Positions 11,387 through 24,674 of a stretch of 60,000 bases of DNA are shown one piece after another. The stretch covers positions 126,001-186,000 of the forward strand of contig CAJNDS010002386.1 in the NCBI GenBank assembly GCA_905221605.1, read 5' to 3'. The position numbers and the translations under genes are program-made. The first letter of the stretch is position 1; each line of letters begins with the position of its first letter. This DNA is from Symbiodinium natans (taxonomy: Eukaryota; Sar; Dinophyceae; Suessiales; Symbiodiniaceae). The notes beneath the pieces were generated by a model, which saw nothing but the letters and a program-made list of their open reading frames with translations, was not told the origin of the DNA and made no database searches.

Positions 11387-13030
11387 CTGCACGCGTCACA
11401 GAACAACATTGACGGCTATGACGATGCATCTTCAACATCTCCTGAGACGGAAACGAGCTGTGGATCAGCAATGCTCACCTGAATTTCCCACACTCTGCAA
11501 TCCAGAGTGAAATGCAAAGTCCCTGGGGCTCCGGCAGAAAAGCTGCAGTTTCGGATACTCCGCACCTATTAACATGTATGTCGTTCAGGCTGCTTTCATG
11601 AGCACGAAGAAGTACAATGACATCCTCAACGCAAGCTAAGCGGCCACAATGCAAGTGACATCGCTTTCAATCCTGTCACGAGCTTGCCACGCCACGACAA
11701 GACTTGACGAAGGACTATAACCGTGGCTCTCCATTGTACAACCTTGTTTGTCACGCAAGCATGCCGAAAATATTCTAAAACACACTCTCATGGCTTCTTC
11801 GACCACCCATTTGCGTGAACTCGTGACTCAGTGTAGAAAACTGCAGTCCTGACCAAGGTCTCGTCCAGATGCTGTTGCAAATCAGCCGCGTCCTCCAAGT
11901 GTTACACGTGCGACCATTGCCTTGCTGCTACAATGCCTGCGCTTGTGCTTGATCTGCATCGGCCTGAATCATGAGAAGGATGTGTTGCTGGAGTGACAAG
12001 AACTTCCTGGACAGCGCCGGCACCTGGGAATACTTGAAGCTACAAAGCAAAATCCAGCAACATGGCCGATCTGCCACAAGGGCACAGGGGAGCTGGCACC
12101 CCACAGGTCCTGCAGAAGTCCCGAAACATCAAAGTCAGCATACGCCGCTTGTGGAAAATATGTAAAAGTCCTTTCCTCGCGAGGGAAGGTTCGCTCATGG
12201 CAAGCTCCACACCAGCTCAAACCATGAAGCGCAACTTTGACAACACTGTCTGTTTACCAACAGATGTGTTGCACAAATGACGTAGCACACGGCATGCATC
12301 CAGATCTTGAAGAAGCTGAATGCCGCCAGATGGAGCTAGAAAGCAAGCTTGTCCTGTCATAAGCAGGGAATCTGGCTTCTGCAAATGGTGCTGCGGACTG
12401 CAAAGATTCCAGCAGTTGCGCATGGTGTGACAAGCCACGATTTTGGTTTTATATAGGATGCTTTTGTGTTTCTGTTGGCAAGCTGTTCCGTCCCGTTCTC
12501 CTCTATGCTTTTGTTCTTGAATCCTGTCAGGCCGTCTAAATTTTTGCTTTGGTGGCTCACGCGGTTGAGGATTCGAGGCTTGGGGGGTAAGGGTTCTTGT
12601 CAAACCGCGTGCCTTGGACCCCACAGCATCTTTGGCATTCGATGAAATTGTCACGGCAATGAACCCCCAAATCTGCTCTTGCAGCTTCTCAAGAAAATCC
12701 CAAACAAGGCTAAACGTGTGAGGAGCCCGATGAGATCTGGGAACTCAATGCTTATTAATTTTCGGCACAACTTAGGATCCAAACTCCTCTTTTGGGAAAG
12801 AAATTGATGCCTACGCAGACTTAGCGAAAGACTCTGCTTACACTGAACAACACTGTTCCGCGCTTGGCTAGCCCGTTGCTCAAATCCAGCACTTCTTCAC
12901 TGCCCGCGTTGGACTCTCAACGCTCCCTTGATGACTCTCTCTCTTTCCACGGTCCTTGCAGAATCTTGGGATGAACAACCACAACACTGTGCTTGACCCT
13001 AGCAGCAGTCACGACAGTCAGCGCGGACCC
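11387..13030. other. No supported gene
   Basis: Presumed 5' flank and upstream exons of the PAS gene plus intergenic DNA. I see no further PAS or kinase motif and no long low-complexity tract. Confidence 0.35.
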
Positions 13031-13033
13031 GGC

Positions 13034-13510
13034 TTAAAAGGCTGATCTTTGGCGATTGCTCGATGTCTCGAAGCTTCTACTGGCAATTTTTGTGGCAGGG
13101 GCGAGGAGGTACCAGTGCCACCCATAGAAAGCAGTTGCATGCCCATGCAGGTCAATGTGAGCCCGGTCGCAGGAGTTATCGCTGTACAGCACGAGGAGTC
13201 CCGCAAGTTCACCCTGCACAGGAACACCCAAACCCGCTAGCAGTGAAGACAACCAGTCAGCAACCGTCTGTCCTGGCAGGTGCGACTTGACGACTACGTG
13301 ACAGTGGGTGCTCTCTCGCAAATCGGAAGGGCGAGTCCTCCCTTGAGGCGCGTCGGATGCCCGGCTTGAAGCCCTTACACTTACCTCAATGCAATTACTG
13401 CGAAAGGGCTGGTGCAACAAGGGTGCAAGCAAGTGCCTGAAGTGGCCAGTTGTCCAAGGGCAGGTATGCCTGCCACCGCTCAAGCCTGACTGCTCTCGGC
13501 CAATGTCCAC
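13034..13510 (-). CDS. Unidentified possible exon
   Basis: A minus-strand open frame of about 158 codons. Its central part (about 13080-13330) looks like ordinary protein: HCHVVVKSHLPGQTVADW, then a Leu/Gly-rich stretch, then IDLHGHATAFYGWHW. I do not recognise the family. There is no flanking splice or start evidence, and the opposite strand also holds short open frames, so this may be chance. Confidence 0.2.
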   Translation of the reverse strand: MDIGREQSGLSGGRHTCPWTTGHFRHLLAPLLHQPFRSNCIEVSVRASSRASDAPQGRTRPSDLRESTHCHVVVKSHLPGQTVADWLSSLLAGLGVPVQGELAGLLVLYSDNSCDRAHIDLHGHATAFYGWHWYLLAPATKIASRSFETSSNRQRSAF

Positions 13511-13540
13511 GATGCCTCGCCTGCCAGAGCCGGCCGAAAG

Positions 13541-14120
13541 GATGTGGAAGTTCTCATTAAACTGGGACAGGAGCTGGTTGATGAGGAAACAGGACTGGTG
13601 CGGCTGTTTCGTGAGTATAGAGAACCTGCCGTGGTTGATTTGTTCTCCTTCCCCACGGGTCCCCAGCTTCGCATATGAGGGACTTAGCTGATCGCCGAAA
13701 AGCCAGTTGAGGGCACGGTGGCTCTGGTGAATGAATGGAATTGCTTGGACAGCCGCCTTTGCCGCTGGGCCCTGGAAGGCAGCATGCTAAGCCGCTACCA
13801 TGGGCTCGGCACATTCCCTTCGGCATGGAGATCGAACGACCCGCGAGTGACTGGGCAAGTGGTGGCGTCGGCCTCAACTTTTGAATTGGTCGGAGTACAA
13901 TACAAACGGGCGACAGGCAGATGCTATGCTACAAGAGGCAAAGGCACAACTTGATGACCGAATGCAATTCGATCATAGAATCAAGCCATGGACCAAAATC
14001 ATACCTTCCAAGGAAGCGATCCAGCAGCTGAAGTGGTCGCCTGGACCTGCAGAGTCCACGACCTTCCGTGCACCCCTCCCAACCCCTCCCGTGCCTTGGA
14101 GCGAGAAAGGCTTCCAGTAA
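13541..14120 (+). CDS. Unidentified plus-strand gene fragment, two candidate exons
   Basis: Candidate exon 13541-13610 follows a CCGAAAG acceptor and ends at a textbook GTGAGTAT donor. It encodes DVEVLIKLGQELVDEETGL followed by VRLF. A second open frame, 13881-14120, encodes a charged peptide (GRQADAMLQEAKAQLDDRMQ and DHRIKPWTKIIPSKEAIQQL) and ends at a TAA. The two look like normal soluble protein, not repeat translation, but I recognise no domain, and I could not show that they belong to one transcript. This is against the strand of the surrounding recognisable genes. Confidence 0.3.
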
Positions 14121-15921
14121 GCGGGCCGCGCCACCACTCACGAGAGGAAACCGTCTGAGCGACGTGCATCAGGGCCTTGCTCAACCCCATTTTTTCTCGG
14201 TGATGGCTTTTGGAACCATTTCGCAGATTTTGTTTTGTTTGGAACAGGCCTGTTCTGTCAGCGACTTATGCTGGGCTTTGTGCTCGCGGTGGTGCATTCG
14301 CTTACTTTGCACACACCACACGAATCTTTCGCAAAGGGACACAACTTACAACATATGACACGTCGATGACAAGGGATACTGAGAGTGATCGGGCAAACTA
14401 ATTGTTTCACCTAAATGGATTAGCCTTCCGTGTGCTACCTGTTTGTACAATGCCGCCGTTGGTTACTTCCTGTTTCGCGTTTGCTATTGGGGTTGCTTTT
14501 GCTTGTTGGTTGCTGCTGTGCTTGTTGGAAAGCAATTTCGCATTTGATCTGCTGAATAAAGGAGCCTACCAACAAGAAAACGTGTCTCGAAGTTGCTATG
14601 CGTCTCCAATAAATGGGTTGAAACATTTTGAGGCTCTAGGCATTTCAGCTGCGGTGAATGTGGGAACGTTGGTTTTGCACTGGCCCTCTCATGTGTGAAG
14701 CAAGCAGCACATTGCAGCATATTGCAGCATCATAACGCGAGTCTCGGACCCATGGTTTCTTGACGTTTCTTCGTCTGCAGTCTGGAGGTCATTGGTGTGT
14801 CGAGCGCAACGTGTTGCATAGATGGCGGATCGGCAAAGGCTGACCGCCTTTCCTAGGCAAACATCTGACCGGCAGGAGTCGTTGCCCCCTTCCCCTTTCC
14901 ACCGCGAGCGGCATGCAAATGCTTAACAGTAGGCAACTTTCCGGCAAAGTAAGGCAGAGGCAGCGGTCTTTGCAGGCTCTGTTTCACTCGGGCTCTCTCT
15001 GACACGAAGTGGGCAGAAACCTAATCTGGCCTGCGCAGATGGCGAGGTCTAGCAGGCTAAATCTGATTCTAAGAAGCGTGAGCAAACTGCAATCTGTCCC
15101 TGCTGAAGGCATCTGCAAGTTAGTTCTTGACCCCTGGCTTGTGAGTACCAGTGCACAAGTAAAACAAAGGCCGAGCAGTCGCAAAAACGTCGGCGACTCC
15201 ATCCCTGAAGACAACGCAAATCGTTTGTGAGACCACATGCCCTCTTGGGCTGGGCATCGTTGCCAATGCAAGTTGGATCAGTGTTTTCAAAGCAGCCCTT
15301 GTGTCGCTAGGGCTCTTTTGCCAGGAAAGTGAACGCTCCAAATCTCCGAAAACCAGGTAAAGTCATTCTTCAAGGCAAACCACCCTAATATTCTGAAGAT
15401 AACCTCCTCTTCTACCGTGGGCTGGGAGGCTGTGCATCATCCCTCAGTAATGAGTACAGCACTCAAATTTGTGGCCCACATAAAAAGGTAAGCAGCTAAG
15501 TTTGTGTTGAAGGCGTCTCCTTACAGTAGCTCAGCAGGGTATCTATCAATGTGGGTTCACCCACAACAATGCTGAAGCACGTCTGGTAAACACGAAACAC
15601 TGCACTCAGTAAACAGGCGGCTAATCGGTCGGTCAGAGAAGTGTGAATGTGTATGTTTATGCGAAACCGGTGAAAGAAAGGTCTCGGCCAGCTTGCGGGG
15701 CAAAGTGCGGCGAAGCAGCGAGACTGCAGGGTTGCTAATACCGTCTGCAACCAAACGAGCGGCAAGTGTGAAGGACAGAGGTCTCCCGCGCAGAGGCAAG
15801 TGTTCCCCCAGCTTGCAGGGCTGGCTGCAGAAACTGCAGGAGCACCGGCCTGCGGGAACGCTGCCGGGCCAGCAAGCATGCTGCAGCTTGCAGGCTGCAG
15901 GAATTGCAAGGAGCCAGGCTG
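14121..15921. other. No supported gene
   Basis: Mixed short open frames without motifs. CTGCAG/TTGCAGG words recur around 15820-15960 (for example GCTTGCAGG several times), suggesting a small degenerate repeat, not coding sequence. Confidence 0.35.
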
Positions 15922-17241
15922 CTAGCGGGCCACACAGGAGCTTGCCCGCAAATTGCAGCGCCCAGCGGCCCTAGCGTTGCTTGAACCGAGCAGCAAAAGG
16001 TCCACGCAAATTCTTCTCTCTTTTGCTCTGCAGCCTGCGCGCTGCAGCTGGACACGAGCTTGGATGCAAAGTTCATCCGTTTCCGCTCGAGAACAAAACT
16101 TCCAACCATACGAGATTCGGCAAAAACGCAACAAGATGTTCTTCCACGATGCGTCGAATTGACAAACATTCAAGGTTAATGTGTTTCTGAAACCTGACAA
16201 GGAAAAGCTCCGATACAAATTTTGCCGGGCGCGGCGTGACAAGTGAAAATGAAAGAAAAGAAAAGAAAATGTTTCTTCCTTCTTTAGGCGCGGCCCCAGC
16301 CGCGGCGGCGACCGCCGCGCATGGCGCCGCGCCCTCAAAAAAGAGCTGCGCCGCCAAGAATAACCTGCCACCGTGGGCGCCACAGTGTTGAAGGCCTGTC
16401 TTCCGACCTTGCGGCATAAAGAACTGAAGAAGCCGTCCATCTTCTGCGTTCCTCCAACATCTTTGGCGTCCCACTCGTGTCCATTCCAGAATTTCACCGT
16501 GAAATTCTTCGTGAACTCGGGATGCGGGGGCTTGCGGCGAACATTTGTGTGAGCTAGCTTGAACTGGCTGAACTGCCGCCCTTGCAAGGTTCCGTCATAC
16601 AAGGGCCCCTCTGGCTGGGTCCAATTGCTTGTACGCCTTTGCTGAATCGGTGTGCCACATTCCAAGCCGGGCTTTCCAGTCGAAGTGACCATGGCGGAGC
16701 GCAACTCTTCCAAACTGAGAGGGCCTCCACCACCTTGGCCTTGACCACCTTGACTCAAGCGGTAGGGGAGCTTTGCGATGTAAATCTTGGAGGGACCATG
16801 CCTGACCTGCCGATGAAACGAAGCCAAAGAACTGAAGTGTTCAACCCAGCACTGCGAAAAGCAATCCCGTCAATTTCAACATCCATGCCGGGCCCACCCA
16901 CGTATTCGTTCATTTTCTCCACCAAAGGACCAGCCAACTTCGAAAAGCATCCCACTGCTCTCGAACCGTTCTGGAATCCAACCCCAAAACCAGTCCAAAA
17001 TGATCCGGAGACAAATTCAAAGTGCACATCAGCCACGAAAAACCAACTGCAGATTGAAGAGCAATTCGTTTGCAAAACAAGTCTCTGTCTTGCGCAACGA
17101 CACTTTCAGAATGTCTGCACTTGCGGCATCGCACCAAACATGAATTCTCTCTCGATCCTCAATTTCTGCAAACTCGTGGGCTTGCTGGTCAAAATCATCC
17201 AAGCTGTAGCGATTTTGATTTTTGAACTGCACTGCAAGCAA
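15922..17241 (-). CDS. Unidentified protein, frame-broken; weakly transposase-like
   Basis: Two minus-strand stretches read like one protein: 17241-17029 (NRYSLDDFDQQAHEFAEIED, then RERIHVWCDAASADILKVSL) and 16827 to about 16370 (KIYIAKLPYRLSQ, then EFTKNFTVKFWNGHEWDAKD and GGTQKMDGFFSSLCRKVG). Between them a Gly-rich stretch in a different frame (about 17030-16830; GFGVGFQNGSRAVGCFSKL, VEKMNEYVGGPGMDVEIDG) suggests an intron or a frameshift. The block ending in GTQKMDGFFSSL followed by a conserved-looking RxxFNT is reminiscent of the C-terminal part of ISXO2/IS1595-type DDE transposases (H-T-x-x-[I/V]-E-G-x-W). That is resemblance only, with no verified catalytic triad. The 3' part, beyond about 16330, drifts into Arg-rich noise. 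Confidence 0.3.
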
Positions 17242-18135
<894 letters not shown>

Positions 18136-21100
18136 AGTGGGGAGTTTCAGGCGAATCTACCAACAAAAGATCGAACAGAAGACTTTGCGCTTTTGTCACT
18201 TGGGATCACCTCTTCCCTTTTGTGACAAACATCAACACACTTTCACTGGAGCTTATGACAACACATATCAGTACAACAAACGCCCACAAACACAAATCTT
18301 GTTCCTTGGATGCATGAAACACAAGATGCACCCAACACTGGACCGAAGCGCCATACAAGGCAGCAGCCGCGTTAAAAGTCGAAGGTCCCTCTGGTACCTT
18401 TTCCCTTGAAAGCACGAACCCAACCTATCAAAACCAAGTGCGGACAGACTTTTTCACTCGCAAGCCTTGAGCCAAAAGTCACGAAGTGCGCAAACTGAAC
18501 AAATTCAGTTTCAGAACAAAGTTCCTACTCTCTGCACACTCACTCAAAAGTAGTGTATTGATTTCCAAGGAAAATCATCAAGGCAAAACATCGAGAATGG
18601 GATCACCACAACGAACTCTTGGGTATTTTCCAAGACCTCTCTGTCTGGAACAGGTGGATGCAAGTTGAATTTGTTTGTTACGTGTTTTTGACAACGAACT
18701 CTTGGGTTCCAGTTGGACCCAGGGCAACCTGCCTGATGGTGGGAGCTTGCGTAAGTTTGAGTTTGATGTCAGAGATTGGCTTGTGTGTGTGTGTTTTTGT
18801 TCTGTTTTTGGTGGCAAGTACCCACCAAAAGAATGGCTAGAGCATCCCCTTAGTGTTAAAGTGCCAAGCAGTGCTTGGACTTTGGATCTTTAACATGAAC
18901 TCTCAGCAAAATGCGAGGCGTAAAGCCACCAACGTAACGGATCCAAAAAGACAAACAGGCAGCAACCAGAAGACATCGTGCCGCTTCAACAAGCGAAAAA
19001 CACATGCACTGACTGAAGCTTTTATATGGAAAAACGCGGACGGGCCATGGCGGCGCGGAAGCTTTCATGTCCACGGCTGCAGGGCATTTCACACAGCAGC
19101 CCAATAGGCCTGGCAACCGCATTCTTCACCAGCTTTCAGAGCTTGCTTCTAGATTCCAAGTTAGCATTTGCCACACCTGTTGCCACATAACCAATGGCAT
19201 TGCAAAATTAAATCCGCATTGCTTCAAAGAGATCCACTTGCAATCACGTTCCCATTTGATCAAACGGTCTTGATCGACTATCCAGCGGCCTTGTCTTCGT
19301 GAATCTAGCATTGCCACCGGCATAAAATGCCCATTGAGGCACTGGTCGGTTCTAGCTGCCAGATCATGGATTGTTATCGTGGTGCAAGTCATCACCATTC
19401 GTCTGGTCTTGGTGCACCCAACAGTGCACAGGAGTGATCTCTTACCCTTTCAAAAAAAAAATGATTGTGCCAACGTGCACGTGGGCTGGCACCTCTAGGT
19501 GTTCTAACTCTCAGTTACAGCCAATTCCAAAGAATGACCTTACCACCAACTTGCCCTAAAGATCAAAATCTTCAACAGCTTTAAGGGTTTTTTGAAGTTT
19601 GATCTGACCGATTTTCTGCACCGGCTTGTTTTGGCGGTTCCATTGGCCAAGTTAGCAACACCAGAATTCTCTCCAATGATTTTGACATACTCTTGGGTTT
19701 TCGGAGTCTGCTTGTAAGACATGCTTGCCTTCACCTTTTTTTCCAACAGCCCGATGGAACGCGTGCACAGTGTTCGTTCTCCATGCCGTATCTCCGTCTC
19801 TGGCCTGTTAAAAGGTTGTCGGCAGCACTTCTGCACTGCCTTCAAACTACGATTTTCCCAAGTAATTTTGGTTCACTCTTCTTGGTGCGAAAACAAGGCG
19901 TTTTCTGTGGTAATCCAGGGATTATTTGCAAGATTAGAGATGACCAGCCACTGGCTTGGATTTTGTTAAAGAAATTGCCGGTGGATTCTTCCGTGGGACG
20001 TCGTAGAAGGGTGGGAGTCCGTAGCACTTCTTGCAGTACGCTTTTCTTTGTCATTTGCAACTTTCCCGCCACGCGACGTTTGAGAGCACCAAGCGCAGGG
20101 GACACCTGGACGTTTGGCGCTTTGGTTTTGGCGGTTTGCTGCGGGTTTTTGAAGCTGTGATTGGTGGTGTTTGCGGTGTGCTAGTTGCCACCTTACACGC
20201 TGTTTTCCAGATGCATGATTCAACCTTAAGACAGCCTTGGTTGCATTGCACTCTCTGTTCTTGGATATTTTGCCATTTCCAGTTTTTTGCCTGCAGGCCT
20301 CTGTTCATCTGTTGTCACTGAGCACTCTCTGCATGACCTGTAACGCACTTGCCTGCCACGCATTGGTTCTCTACTTTGTCTTTTCATAAACTGAGAGGGA
20401 CCTGTTTTACCCTTAGGATTAGGACGTGTTTTGATTTGTCGTTGTTTGGCTGTTTTGTTGTTGCGGTGTTTGTTCTGCCGTCAGTTTGTTTGCTGTGGCT
20501 TTGTGTTATTTCCGGCTCCAAAAAAATGTATGCTTGTGCATTCCCATTTTCCGATTCTGTTGTCGGTCAAAACCGCTCCGATTTGCTCCACTACGGAAAT
20601 TGGATTGTTGCCACTCCAGACTGTCGCGACTGTCGCCTGTCGATGACGGTAGAGCGGCGCACTGACTGTTTCGAAAATTTGAAGTTTAACTGAAGAAGAA
20701 CATTCAGGTTGGTTGGAATTGCTTGTGTTACACCTTGTTGGATTGTCGGAAAGGCTTGTTGGAATGCTTTCTCTTTGCTGGATACTGTAATGACACAGGA
20801 TAGTACCCCGCAGCATCCAACAGGGGCACCCGCTGTACTGCTGTGGCTTCATGAGTCAGCAACATGCATGCTTGTTTCGAGGTGGTGCAGTCAGGCTTTT
20901 GGTTGCATGGCACATGTTTTGGATGACGCAGTTGCCAAGGATCAAACCCACTTGGAGTCGCAAAGCAACCTGCTTAAATTTGCATCGTGCTAGAGTTGTT
21001 GACAGTTGCAAAATTTAGAGACCGAGGCGTGCAGTGACGTGGAATGCTTGCTCCGTCGACCGTGAAAAATATGTTGAATCGTGGAGTACTAGTTGTTAAA

Positions 21101-22740
21101 TGTTTGTCTAGCAGCAATCATGGAGACTGCCCACGCTTGCTGCTGCCGGGCGAGGGCTGTTTGCCGAGGTTGTTGCTTTGTCTTGTTTGCATTCATGAGT
21201 TGTTTTAGACACGTATCAGGGAGCGATGCCGCCTACGATTGCTGAAGTGAAGACTAGCCTGAATTTTGTCTGGGGCAAGGCACGGCTGATGCGCGAATTC
21301 ATTCGCATGATTGCGTACGAAGTGGTTAGTTTGCTAGGTTCGTACTGCTTGCAAAGGAAAGTGACCTCAATGAGACCTATTCGTTTGAGTTTTCCAGCAG
21401 CACGTCGTGGTCGTGCCCCGAACTGAGAGTTTGGACATCACGGTCAGTTGGAAGTTGAAAGCATGAAATCCTTACGTGCAGGTGTGCGTCAAAATGGTGC
21501 AGAAACGAGAAGGCGTGGTTCCCAGCTTTTTCAAACGCCTGTGCAAAATGTGCACATCGAGGTCCAGGTCCCCGACTTCTATTCATGAAGCACAACGACA
21601 GTTGTGCGGCCTTCTTTGAGAAAATGGCTGCAAGTGCAGGTTCCGCCTCGCCTTTGATGCAGCAACTTCTAGGTTGTGGTGGGGGGAGTCAGGAGCTGAA
21701 TACTTTAGCCAAAGTTTGCGTCATGCTACTGTTTTGACTGTTGGCCACGCTTTGACCCTGCCCATCTGAGGTCTTACTTCATGGATCCATCGGATGTGGC
21801 TAAGCAGCCGGAACGGGTTCAATGGTGCCAGACTTCTCCAAGCCACTCACAGTGCATGTTTTTTTTTTCATGCCATCTGCAAGACTTCAAGAGCATGTTT
21901 GTGAGATGAGTACCAGGTACAGAGCCGCGGATCGTGCCAAGAAGCGTGCGGCTTTCTTGTGGAAGAGGCTGCAGCTTGCAGCTCCCAAGTGCAATGGCTG
22001 TTCCTGTTGTTGTCTCCCACGGGCCTTTCAGCATGCAACGTGCCTGTGGAGCTGTGCGTGCTTTGGAGCCCTTCGAGGGCAGCACCGCCCATGGACAGTT
22101 TCGCGTTGTGTGGTGCATTGTTTAAGGCGTGCAGGCGAACCCAGCAATTTTTGCTGAATGGGGCTAAACAGAACTCCCTAGCTTAAGCTTATGGGAGGTG
22201 CTGCCCCAAGTTTCCTGATTTCGGCGGCGTTTGGTGACACTCTAACATGTGCCTTAGGTTAGGTCTTGAGCTGTGATGGGAGGCTGAGAGAGGCCCGGCC
22301 CCCCGCCGAGGCAGACAACAATCGAAGCAGTATAAGTCGCAGTTTCCGTTTGGCCGGATCTTTGAATCGTAGCGCAGTAGGAAATAAGCTCGCGCGCTTG
22401 AGGGCATTCTCAGGGGGCTCTACTCGCCCTGCTGCTGTAAGCGCATCCTTCCAGCACCTGGGGAAGGCACGAAAGAGCCAGCCAACACCGACGTGGATGC
22501 CTCAACATACGGTTGCACTTGTGTACCATCAACTTCAGAAACATCCTGCACTGCTTCTTGAGGCGACCCAAAGCGAAAGTTCTGCGAAATCCGGCCGGAT
22601 TCAGCGTGCATCGTCAAGCTGCAGCTGTATGAAGTGCTCTGGCTAACCTCAGGTAAATTCTGGAATCTCGCGAACAGAGGACCTGGTGCTGTCGATGTGA
22701 ATGCGATCAGCCGGAATATCCGGATCATTGTTTCTTTTGC
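18136..22740. other. No supported gene (long gene-poor interval)
   Basis: About 4.6 kb in which I see no protein family motif on either strand. Several T/G-rich stretches (20.0-20.7 kb) give hydrophobic open frames (for example plus 20349-20693) that look compositional. A plus-strand frame at 21226-21423 (MPPTIAEVKTSLNFVWGKAR) is the most protein-like but is unsupported. Confidence 0.4.
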
Positions 22741-23605
22741 AGGCCGTGATGCCAGCAAGCAAGGTCAAGACCTCTCCAGTTCCATGGCAGCGGCCCTGGA
22801 TCAGCCGAACGTGCATGAATGCTGCAAAAATGCTTCTGCATTTTTGGCCAAGGCCTGAGGTCGTCCTGGACCTAGAACAAGTGCACAGACCTCATTTATC
22901 AGAATCAGCGGTCAGGTAAAGGTTGCTTTTGGATTGATCCCTGCTGCTTTCGAGGCTTGTGATCTACAAGCCTCCGCACTGGAAGGTGAAACGTTGCAGC
23001 GCGTTCAGAGCATGCTGCTGCAAGCGTCGGGTTCTTGTTTGAACGACACCGATGCTACGCAGGTAGAGCTACCGCCCAAAGGATCTCCAGAGGTGCCAAC
23101 CGGCTATTAGCGGGTTTTCGCGCGCAAAAGTTCAACAGCCCGGTGCAAAGGAAGGCCTCTATCTGCCAAGTTGGCTGAAGGACAAGGCCCCTGGAGCTAT
23201 GGAGCGTTGGACATGTGTTTTTCGTTATTTCGTTATATATGTATATGTGTATGTATAAACACATGTTTCCGGCTTGCTGAACTTTCTTGGCAGGTCTCGA
23301 GCATCGACTCCAAACTTTTCGAAGAAGAGCCGGCGCCCAAGGAGCAACTTTGTACTTTGAATTTACTGAGCTCTTTACTTCAAAAATGCTTGCAGAACAC
23401 TTGCAGAACACTTGCAGAACACTTGCAGAATGGTTCTCTGAGGTCCAACCCGGCTCTTTCAGGAACAGGGTTTGGCCCTCTGTCCCACCGCATCGACCAG
23501 GAATTTGCCGAGTGCCTTTCACAGCGCTTGCAATATGGGGACGGCTGCTCCACAGCTTTCCACAGCTTGCTCTTCCCTCCCATGAAGCTGCTTGGGACTG
23601 CCTGA
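22741..23605 (+). CDS. Unidentified plus-strand exons
   Basis: Three plus-strand stretches look coding without a recognisable family: about 22741-22855 (AGRDASKQGQDLSSSMAAAL), about 22920-23107 (VAFGLIPAAFEACDLQASAL, then LQRVQSMLLQASGSCLNDTD) and 23290-23605 (SSIDSKLFEEEPAPKEQLCT, ending GDGCSTAFHSLLFPPMKLLG). All have soluble-protein composition. The third contains an 11-bp tandem repeat. I could not fix splice sites joining them, so treating them as one gene is inference from proximity and strand. Confidence 0.3.
23389..23431. repeat. 11-bp tandem repeat, four copies
   Basis: CTTGCAGAACA is repeated three times exactly, followed by CTTGCAGAAT. The unit length is not a multiple of three, so the reading frame rotates through all three phases; the translation in each frame is a permutation of the same LAEH / LQN / TCRT peptide. 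Confidence 0.95.
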
Positions 23606-24279
23606 TGAAGCTTAGCAACCATATTATGCAAGCTATATAGGCAGAGCCTTTCTGCGTGCTTCGGCTAGTAACTACAGGAGACGAGCGGGCCGTTGCTGGC
23701 AGCAAAGACTGCTGCTGCCGGCATCCCAGCGATAGATCCAACCCACTTTGTGCAGATGCTGCACTTGCGGGTGCTGTGGCCGTGCGTAAAGTTTCAGCAC
23801 CACTCAATGATCGCGACATGCTGATAGTAGTGCTTCGTTCTTAGACCGCTGCCACAGGCTCAACGGCACTTGCGCGCTCAGCTGGAAGCTTAACCGAAAT
23901 TGTTGCAGACATTGCGTTCCTTACTGAACTCTCACGCTGGTCTTGTCAAGGGAGCTTGCTTGCTGCTGATTTTTCTGTTCAGTAGATGTCGAGTTGGCTC
24001 CCGGCAGGTTTCACAAAACTGAGATCTCGAAGCGCTATGCGTGTCTCGTCCACGGCCATGTCCTTTCGCCCGATGGGACAGTGGATGCCAGCATTCGCAC
24101 TCTTCGAACGGATGCCACGACTAGGCGCGCTGCTGCTGCGGACATGTCGCCGGTTTGTGCAGCAAGCTTGTGCTTCAAACACCGCCTTACCCTGTTCGAG
24201 GCATGAGAACATGCATGTTGGCGGCCATTTTCCAGTTTGTCAGAGGTAGTTAGATGTCTGGCAGTGTTGCGATTCAGCC

Positions 24280-24558
24280 ATGAAGTGGGCCTTTGCACTA
24301 TTGCTTCAGCAAGTACTTGTGGCACGATCAGCTGACAGCTGGGATCAAACGCTGGCTGATGCTCTGCAGGACACGGCCCGGGAGTTTGCATTGTTGCAGA
24401 TTTTCTTTTCTAGTTCTGGTTGGTTCTGCAATCCATGCTCTGGCACTTCTTTGGCCCTCGAGACACGAGCACCACGCTTTGCTAAGTCGACGTGCAAGAA
24501 ACTTGGTTCTTGCGACACCCGATCCTGCGAAACATGCTTCGTGTGTCTGAGCCCTTAA
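24280..24558 (+). CDS. Possible N-terminal exon of a secreted protein
   Basis: The frame begins MKWAFALLLQQVLVARSADS, which has the charged start, Leu-rich core and A-R-S-A cleavage-like site of a signal peptide. It is followed by WDQTLADALQDTAREFALLQ, an ordinary amphipathic sequence. After that the frame turns Cys/Ser-rich and less convincing, so the exon probably ends near 24400. No family is recognised and no downstream exon was identified. A chance Leu-rich start is the alternative. Confidence 0.3.
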   Translation: MKWAFALLLQQVLVARSADSWDQTLADALQDTAREFALLQIFFSSSGWFCNPCSGTSLALETRAPRFAKSTCKKLGSCDTRSCETCFVCLSP

Positions 24559-24634
24559 GAAAATGGCACCCACTTCTCGGAAAAGGTGCAGCACAAGCCG
24601 CACTGCCAGCACAAGTCACATTCATCTTCTTCTT

Positions 24635-24635
<1 letters not shown>

Positions 24636-24674
<39 letters not shown>
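24636..24674. repeat. (CAT)n microsatellite
   Basis: About 13 consecutive CAT trinucleotides. Translated as Ser or Met runs depending on strand and frame. Confidence 0.97.
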
